Assembly: GCA_004352715.1 (NCBI GenBank)
Contig: SCFE01000080.1
Coordinates: forward strand, 669,179 to 733,178
Reading direction: 5' to 3'
Origin: Hofstenia miamia
Lineage: Eukaryota > Xenacoelomorpha > Acoela
Length of the DNA: 64,000 nt
The notes below the pieces were generated by a model. That model saw only the letters and a list, made by a program, of their open reading frames with translations, had not been told where the DNA came from and did no database searches. Shown one piece after another: positions 56,856 through 64,000 of this stretch (positions are counted from its first letter, which is position 1; each line of letters begins with the position of its first letter). The translations under genes were made by a program, and so were the position numbers.

Positions 56856-56940
56856 TTAATCCTACTACCCTACAATGTAGGGTCTACATTTTGCTTCTCA
56901 ACCTGTTTTGTTTACTGGTGCACATTAACTGGTGCCGGGT
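56856..56940 (+). mobile_element. piggyBac-like terminal sequence next to TTAA
   Basis: TTAA (56856-56859) is followed by TCCTACTACCC, a small ACCCTACAATGTAGGGT palindrome, and the GCACATTAACTGGT block shared with 15616-15664. A possible partner is the GGTTAA at 57239-57244, but the pairing of the two ends is weak. Confidence 0.45.
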
Positions 56941-57244
56941 AATTGGGTTGAAATTTGACGACTTTTCGTCAAATTTAATATTGGATTAGAAAATATTAAA
57001 AAACTTGAACGTCAGTATAGTTTTTTTTGCAAACTTTCAGCAATGTTTAACACATTTCGTGATTCAATGACATGACAAAAATTTTCTGAAATTTTTTTTA
57101 AGACGTTAACTAGGATAAAATGCGGTTATTCTGGTCAAAATTGATTGTTAATGGTTCAATCCTATCAAGAGTTATAGAGGTGGAGTACAGTGCTTCACCC
57201 TGGGTTCGTAAGAATCTCAAAATCCCCGGGGCTAATAAGGTTAA

Positions 57245-59785
57245 GCGAAGGCTAGTATATTATTTTACCTCCGAAAAATTGTTTCGAAATGCATTTCCTC
57301 GCTTAACTTTTTTAGTTTACTTTCAATAAATATTTAATATTTGTTGATTAGCGTTGGCACTTCCGGCCAAATTTTTTTAGTGGCAAACGTTGGAACAGAA
57401 CATATTTCTTTAACGTAAGGACGAGATTGCACTACATTGTGTTACTCTATATGTATTATGTTCAACAGCTACTTAATAAGATGGTATTACTGATTAAAAC
57501 TTTGCAGATTAAAAATTCACTAACAACTATTACCCTGTTATTTTTTTAGGATTTATAAATAAAGGAAGTAAAACTCAATTAGCTGAGCTTATAACACACT
57601 TTAAAAATAGCAGGTTAATGTACATCTAATGAATTTGTTATACAAATATTTTCATCAGCTTAAGATCTTAGACACATAATGCACTGCTCCTTAGCTTTAT
57701 AGATATTCTAGTTTTAAAAAGAGTTTAATTCATTTTCAGTACTTTTGTTTAGCATAGATGTAAATGCGACTGGATACGCAATTTGTTGAATTTTTATTGA
57801 AGTGGGTGCTAGGCTGGTCTGAGTTTCAATAAATTAAAATTAGAAGAAATACGCGGGTTTGCATTTTCATACAAACTTAGGTTTTCAAGAAACGTGTGCT
57901 CAATTTTAAACTTGGGCTCGGTAGGTCTAATTCTTTATCAAACCTTTGCCCCTAGGTCTTTTGGAACTGGGCTGCTCTTGAAAATACAGGCACATCTCAA
58001 AGTCTTAGTAAAGACTTAAAATACTCACCTTCGTTACTGTGCCTGTTGTTAGTAGTTTCTTTTAATGAAGAAGGCAGAAGCGGACATAGGCATTGCTACG
58101 ACAGGAAAGGCTTAGGCAGTGAATGCTATAGAATATGCTGAAAAATAAAATTTAAATTTCTAACTTAATAAATTTTATACATTAGTTTTTTGTTTCCTTC
58201 TAAGATTCTATTTAGGTTTTTCAATCGCAGTTTGAATAGCTAATATTATATATTTTTTATATTTTATTATTTTTAAAAAACACATCAAGCTGGAAAAAAA
58301 GAATTTCTTTTCACATAGATCATATAAATGGGCTTAAATGAGCTGGGTCTGAGCACGGCACGCTTTGTCTGATGCAGAATGACTGGGCTTGTGGACTAAA
58401 TTTGCTTTTGTAGATTAGTTTTCCTAAACGAGACTATGCCGTAATATATCTTAATGAAAGTTTGAATTGCACCGAGTCAGTAAAAATGCTAGCTTCACAG
58501 AAAAAATAGAAATAGTGCCAATATATTCTCATTGCTTTTTCTATTTATTTTCATTTCTGAATAAATGATTTCACAAATTTACGAAATTCCGTTCATATTT
58601 TTCTCTTTCTTTAAAATGGCATTTTACAAAAAAAATTGTTGCCTAAAAATCCAATGCATTTAAATAAAATATAAACAACTGCATGTATATTCTACAACAA
58701 AAAAAGATTTCTGCAAGAAAGAATGTTCCTCAAGCTTTTTTGAATTACTATCTAACGAACCCTTCCGTTATATATTATTGAAATTCTTAATGGTATTTCG
58801 GCAGAATCAAACACTTGTCGTGAAAAATTATTCTGCCCCCTTGAAGAAAGGCAATGGTTGTCCTTCCTCTCCCCTATGAACAAGATTATACAAATTATAA
58901 ATGTAGTATAATTTATTACTCTGTTGTGTTTGTATGTTGTATGACTCAACAAACTTTTGCTGTTGTGACTCACACAACGTCAAGCCTGCTTCACACTATT
59001 ATTATTTTGATATTTTCTATTTATCAATTTTTTGCATAACTTTAATGAGTTTTTCCTATTTCAGAGAATTTAAATTGCGTACGTCTCAGTTTGTTTAGAT
59101 AGTATATTTTGTATGATAGTTAAATTATATAAATTAAGAGTAGCACTATCTATCAGGGCTTACATTGCTGTGATATTTAATATCAATTAACAATTAATAA
59201 TAAATAAGAAAACAAAAAAATATATTTAAATTTTTTCCGCGAAGACCAAACATAATTACTCCGCTAGTAGGATGTGTCAAGCTTCTCAACTTATATTTGC
59301 GCCTGAATTTGTGAGCTACCAAAATCGTTCAAATATGTTTCTAGGGTCCCTTCCAATATTAGGCAAATACAAGGGTTCAAGCTTCTTTTATTTTTATGAA
59401 GTTTCTTAAATTTTCAAATGCAAATCCGGTAGATTAAATTTTCTTTATTGTATGTGACTTCCGCTATTATTACTAGTTAGTTTCAATTTCAACTGAAACA
59501 AAATTACACATTCAAAACTAAATAACTCAATTTATAGTCAAAATTAATGAGAAATTCCAAAGAGATAAATTTAAGTTATCTTCTAATTGCAATACATTAG
59601 CCCTCTGAACCCTTACATTTTCATAGAATTTTCTAACAAAACTTACCAAAATACTCCCTACTTATCAAATATAACAAGAAATATTATTCTGAATTTTATC
59701 GGGTTTTTTTGAAATTGCCAAGCGGCTGTAGGTTGGCAAATGTTCAATTAATAAAGCGGCAGCAACAACTAGTTTTCTGTAAATA
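57245..59785. other. AT-rich interval, nothing recognised
   Basis: About 2.5 kb with no supported gene. Short overlapping frames near 58750-59040 on both strands look like chance. Confidence 0.45.
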
Positions 59786-59789
59786 AGCT

Positions 59790-60080
59790 ACCCGAGTCGC
59801 GTCCAGGTGCGCTAGGTGCAAAGTCAGAGGTGGTTCTGCTAGATCGTGAACAAAGCATGAAAATGAAGAAGAATACAATTTTTATCTAGCGGGGTTTTCA
59901 AATTTGAGATATCATTACTATTTAATGAGCTATAAGCGTTTAAAAATATTTATAGAAACCATCACAAATTGAAAAAAATGGCTGTCAGTTGAAGGTTTTG
60001 AAGGTTAAGAAATAAGTGGACATAAAATAAATCATCGTAGATGGTTTGAGTTTGATAGATTAATAGGTTTTGTTGTAATA
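59790..60080 (+). repeat. Degenerate dispersed repeat, copy at 59.8 kb
   Basis: Fullest copy of the family: GGTGCAAAGTCAGAGGTGG, then GAGCTATAAGCGTTTAAAAA, GAAACCATCACAAATT and GGCTGTCAGTTGAAGGTTTT. See 32905-33080 and 54240-54400. Confidence 0.55.
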
Positions 60081-60084
60081 CGTG

Positions 60085-61170
60085 TTTCAAATAGACATTT
60101 TCAATTTTTCTATTGAAAAATCGACGTCGGGAATAAAATTTTTGAAAATCCTTTCAAGTTCTTTAAGAGATCAACAACATAATATGTAATAGTAAAATGC
60201 CAGGCAAAACCTTCCTGACAGGGATTGATCGTAGATGCTTTTCTAGATAGTAAATAAACATCAGAAAATTATTATTTCATTTTCTCACTAATGTATTAAC
60301 ATAGCAAATATCATATGCGCGAAATTGAAGATAATATTTCTCAGATTATTATGTAAACCTAATTTCTTCCTATGTCTAATCCTGTTTTGTCCTCGACCTG
60401 ATTTGCGACTCCTCATGCCTTAACTTACTCAAAACTAGCTGCTATATTAAATAATAAAAACAATAGTTTCTCAGGCCAAAACAAACTCGAAAACTGTGCC
60501 CCCCCCCCCTAAAATGTTCTAGAGATTGTTAGAATTTGTTAACGATTTTATTTTCGATCAAAATTTTTTACATCAATAAGGATTTTGCATAAATTCAAAG
60601 TTTAAAATATTCAAATAGTTTGGTAAATACAGTTTTGTGCCCCCCCAATATTCTTTGGTGCGAAGCGCTCCTATGTGCCTTATTGCTGGTTCTACATTGC
60701 AATTGAAATTCACTTATATTCATATGTTATATTTGATCTAAAATTTTGTGAAACTGTATGTGTTATTTTCTGAAAAACTGTCTCCACTTATTTTTGACAA
60801 TTGAATAAAACCTTGCTCTCCTACGATAGCTTGATTATTCCCACATCGATTTTTAAATAAGTGATAATTATAGGCGAATGTCATTTTAGTGAAGATGTAA
60901 TTTGCTAAAGCTTGAAAACGCCTTGATATTAAATGATCCTTTATTTTAGGATTGATATATTTTGAAATGATAGTCTTACAGTTCTTCATTAACGAAACAA
61001 TAAGTTGATATATATTTTTAATATTCGTCATAAATCAACTGATTTATTAGAATTAGTTAGATAATTTATTTACAATTAAGCAAATGCTTAAAAAATGTGG
61101 TCTTTCAACTTTAAGAAACTTAGTTCCAGTGTGGTGTTTTTTTAGTTTATTGCAATAGATTAACTTCTGT
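60085..61170. other. Interval without a supported gene
   Basis: Two C-runs after AACTGTG or TTTTGTG (about 60500 and 60642). A 97-codon minus frame (60738-61031) has reasonable composition but no motif; it lies downstream of the PDZ exon on the same strand and could be its untranslated region. Confidence 0.35.
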
Positions 61171-61175
61171 AGGGG

Positions 61176-61519
61176 TTATCTAAGATAGCTTGGATGGATA
61201 AAGTGCTTATCGTCACCATATTCTTGATCTTCACGGGCAATAAGTAATGATACAATAGGTCCACTTCCATAGAGCAAAATCTCTCTCAATTCACGTTGAC
61301 TCAAACAATCCACGGGTGTATCATTCACTTCGATTATCTCATCGCCTACTTTGAGTCTTCCATCGTCATCACAAACACTTTCTGGTAAGATTTGTGCAAC
61401 ACATACTCTTCTGGAAAAACTAAGATTTGAACCACGAGTTATTCGTATTCCAAGACCAGAAAATGAGTTTGGTAATAAGATTGTTAGAAATGTTTTAACC
61501 ATTTGTTTGTTAACGCACA
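61176..61519 (-). CDS. PDZ-domain exon, probable last exon of a scaffold protein
   Basis: The minus frame is entered through an acceptor-like GCCAAGACAG (AG at 61521-61520) and has no start ATG of its own at the right place. It encodes one complete PDZ fold: MVKTFLTILLPNSFSGLGIR holds the first strand and the GLGI carboxylate-binding loop. Then VCVAQILPESVCDDDGRLKVG, DEIIEVNDTPVDCLSQREL (helix B) and IVSLLIARED (last strand) follow, then a short tail HFIHPSYLR and stop at 61176. PDZ domains bind C-terminal peptides of membrane proteins at junctions or synapses. It must be a 3' exon; upstream exons were not found in the window, although they would lie at higher coordinates, past family gene 4. 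Alternatively it is a retained exon of a broken gene. Confidence 0.8.
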
Positions 61520-61533
61520 CTGTCTTGGCTTAA

Positions 61534-62048
61534 TGTCAACATGCAAGTTAACTATTTTAACATTATGTCTTATTATTTCTATTGTATTTTAGAACAGCTG
61601 AGAAAGGCATAATTATTATGAAGTCAAACCAAATTGCTAAGAGCTTTTTAAGTGAGATTTTAACGATAATTTGCTATGAATTTTGATAAAACATCATTAA
61701 AATGCTAAATTAAAATAGCACAAATACTGCGTGAAGACCTGGATTGAGCATATTTTTTGTAGCATTGTAGTGATATATGCTGTACTTGTTTAACATTTAT
61801 CTTTTTTAAATCATTACCAATGGAGTTGTTACATGCATAAATTTTGTTTTCTTCGCAGTCTCAAAATTCATTTGTTCAGAATAAATTTTAGCTTAATTAT
61901 CACAGTAACACAATTTAAATTTTTAACATTTTTATTGAATTTTTCTAATTTAGCAAGATTTCAGAAGTAAGCCCAAAATAGTTTTTTAATTAAAATAAAA
62001 AATATATAAAATAAAATTCCAACAAGAATTAAGTTGTGAATTCTGACC
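61534..62048. other. Short interval between the PDZ exon and family gene 4
   Basis: AT-rich. If the PDZ gene continues upstream, this and gene 4 would lie inside its intron. Confidence 0.35.
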
Positions 62049-62561
62049 CTAGGAAATTCCTATTGAGTGAAGTTGAATTAGTAGATCTTTATGAGATTTT
62101 TCGAATTCAGTTATTTCTCTTAAGCTATAGGGCGACCAGTGATCTCCGTAGTCATCTTTAACATCCATTTCAACCAGTTTGCCAATTAGTTTTTCTTTTA
62201 ATTCTAATATTCCAAGAAGGGTGTAATGAACACTACGAACAATATTTTCTTGTTCATCAGCAATATCAATGGTTACATTGATAATTTGATCAACTTGTTG
62301 AAACAGTGTTTTAAGCTTACCATTAAAGTAGATTCTATGAGAAACCAGTTGAAGTGATTTAGAGTAGATACTTAAATTGGGATCCTTTTTTATATTTATA
62401 TATTCAATTTCTTGGCAACAGCTTCCTGGAAAATCTAAGAAACAACAATAAGGTTTGTCATCAGAATTGTCTATGCATTGCGAATGAATGTAACATTCTT
62501 GAAATTGCAATCGCCTATAAAATGTAAAAATTAAGACGAGTATTGTAGTACATCTAGACAT
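62049..62561 (-). CDS. Secreted CC/PG-CC family protein, member 4 (170 aa), single exon
   Basis: Starts at a real ATG. Residues 1-21 form a signal peptide (TTILVLIFTFY core, cleavage near QFQ-EC). C23, C29, C39, C40, C48 and C49 form C-x5-C-x9-CC-x4-PG-x-CC. An NVT glycosylation site lies in the tail. The tail is helical (KLKTLFQQVDQIINVTIDIA, LLGILELKEKLIGKLVEMD) with a Pro/Trp turn (DHWSPYS) before the last helix, matching the FPTHD turn of member 3. It is the only member on the minus strand. Upstream are a TATATAA and the TTCCCGC motif. Function unknown; secreted status and homology to the other three are firm from the motif. Confidence 0.87.
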   Translation of the reverse strand: MSRCTTILVLIFTFYRRLQFQECYIHSQCIDNSDDKPYCCFLDFPGSCCQEIEYINIKKDPNLSIYSKSLQLVSHRIYFNGKLKTLFQQVDQIINVTIDIADEQENIVRSVHYTLLGILELKEKLIGKLVEMDVKDDYGDHWSPYSLREITEFEKSHKDLLIQLHSIGIS

Positions 62562-62576
62562 CTACCGATTCTTAGC

Positions 62577-62584
62577 GCGGGAAT
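62577..62584 (-). promoter_or_regulatory. ATTCCCGC motif upstream of secreted family gene 4
   Basis: On the minus strand TTCCCGC lies 15 bases before the ATG. A TATATAA (62588-62594) is just upstream, so the motif falls between the TATA-like box and the start codon. Confidence 0.55.
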
Positions 62585-62599
62585 GCATTATATACTGAC

Positions 62600-63965
62600 G
62601 ATGTCTTCTGTAATTCATACATATAATCGCCTTCATTAAATTGTTCGTAAGCAGTGGATATTATGTATCATTTAACGGTTGAGAAACAGAACTACGCAAA
62701 AGTATTCACCCGAGATGCCTTGAATTTAAATGATTAAATATGTCGGTGTATTACAAAAAATTCATTATTACTCAGCATCAGTAGTAGAGAATATTATAAT
62801 GATTTGAAATATTGAAAAATGTCATGACATATTTTACACTTTAGATGCACTAGAATGCCAGTTACTATAATATTTAGTCTGTAAAATTTGGCTACAAATT
62901 AATTGTTTGAAATAAACTCTCATCAAGTAAGAATTCCTATAAATTTCTTGAAGTGCATTTTTGTGTTCAAATATCATATCAAGATTGAATTCTTTCAAGC
63001 ATAAAAATCTTTTACAATTGCTGGTAGTATTGCTAAAATTGGAAATGTAATTTAGAGTTGTATTTAAAATTAATTCATTACTATATTAGTTTTTTAGAAT
63101 TGTGTAGCTTGATCGTGCAATTAATCGGGACACAATTTTTAAAACAGTAGTACTAGTTTACACCAAATTACTAAACTATAAAAAATATTCTGAAATTTTA
63201 TTCATATCCCATGTTAGTTCCAGTGTCACAAATCTGAGCAATCTCAAGCACTCTTTGACGATCTATTTTACCTTTAAACTACGTGGGCAGTTGGTTATCC
63301 AGTTTTAAAAATTTCCCACATAGTTATATCACATTCCCACGTTATCATGTTTAGTTATTCATAATTATTGTAAATTAAAGTTATTTATTTTCATTTATTT
63401 GTCTTGTCATAAAAATATGACCAAAGCAAACACAAACTTAGCAAATTGAATATGTACTTTTAAATATTTGATGAAATTTACAATTGCACAAGTTTTTGAA
63501 GGTCTTTTCCTTAATATTTGCAAATATCTATCTAAAAAATTATAAATATTTGTGACCTAATGTATAAAAATAAAAAAAATGTATTAAAAAAACTCAAGTA
63601 TGAAAGCATTAAATTGACTTTCATTCGAATTCTATTGCATGCAAGAAAATGATATTATTTGCATTATAAGAGTATTCTACCAACTTAGGAGTATTCGTCA
63701 AAGAGGTAGTGATACATTGTAATTTCAAGATCAACAAGGTTGGACAGATCATAAATATCTTCCATGTTTGTGAAATTAACTCAACAAGCCTCTAAGATTT
63801 TAGTGACAAATAAATATTTACAATATTCTGAAATTTTGAATATATGGGATGTCTGAAAGTGATTACATTTTGAAAAGGAAGACTAAGTTGAAATAAATAT
63901 CTCAAATTCCCCTAGAACCAGTAAATTCAAGCAAATTCTTATACTAATTATAAGTAGAAGCAACA
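62600..63965. other. AT-rich interval, nothing recognised
   Basis: No frame or repeat supported. Confidence 0.45.
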
Positions 63966-63966
63966 G

Positions 63967-63967
<1 letters not shown>

Positions 63968-64000
<33 letters not shown>
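63968..64000. repeat. (TA)n microsatellite at the window edge
   Basis: TA tract running to the last base, so its full length is not visible. Confidence 0.9.

Noticed and set aside
60738-61031. 97-codon minus-strand frame after the PDZ exon
   Set aside because: No domain or splice support; it follows the stop codon of the PDZ exon and may just be 3' sequence.
30528-62561. Calling the Cys-rich family WAP inhibitors or peptide toxins
   Set aside because: Only six cysteines in a C-C-CC-CC order are present, without the eight-cysteine WAP core, and the long helical tail does not fit short peptide toxins. No functional claim is justified.

Overview
This window is AT-rich, gene-poor nuclear DNA from an invertebrate animal. 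Support comes from a PDZ-domain exon, small secreted animal proteins (one ependymin-like, one with a PAN/apple-like cysteine pattern), and a dense load of animal-type transposons: Penelope-like, CR1/L2-like, R4/Dong-like, Ty3/gypsy, Tc1/mariner and piggyBac. I cannot name the phylum from the sequence. The assembly is scaffolded: there are five N runs (5356-5757, 21828-22017, 41731-41772, 45935-46934, 55653-55822), single Ns at 2634, 3601 and 56555, and three places where sequence is repeated on both sides of a gap.

Layout. 0-5 kb: the C-terminal end of a Penelope-like element followed by a hammerhead-ribozyme-like motif, then two candidate minus-strand exons in a region with a contig-overlap problem. 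5-18 kb: a single-exon PAN-like secreted gene (6707-7342, minus), transposon remnants including a LINE split by a CCCTAG-ended insertion (12736-13669), and a single-exon ependymin-like gene (16677-17261, minus). 18-30 kb: LINE, gypsy and Tc1 fragments and a TA-flanked MITE. 30-36 kb: two members of a small secreted protein family, separated by MITEs and a piggyBac derivative nested in a foldback element. 36-53 kb: almost continuous transposon sequence (an esterase-bearing CR1/L2-like LINE, an R4/Dong-like LINE, a duplicated FADD-type LINE, two Tc1 elements). 53-64 kb: two more members of the secreted family, a PDZ exon and AT-rich filler.

The most interesting item is a family of four intronless genes (30528-31100, 35312-35812 and 55959-56483 on plus; 62049-62561 on minus). 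Each encodes a signal peptide, a short module C-x5-C-x(6-9)-CC-x4-PG-x-CC, and a helix-rich charged tail of roughly 110-140 residues. I do not recognise the family. Each gene has a TTCCCGC motif 15-60 bases before its ATG (TTTCCCGC in two, an E2F-like octamer), and I saw only one other copy of that heptamer in the window. This suggests a co-regulated, locally expanded secreted protein family whose members are separated by transposon insertions.

Most remaining open reading frames are transposon pieces or chance frames in AT-rich DNA.
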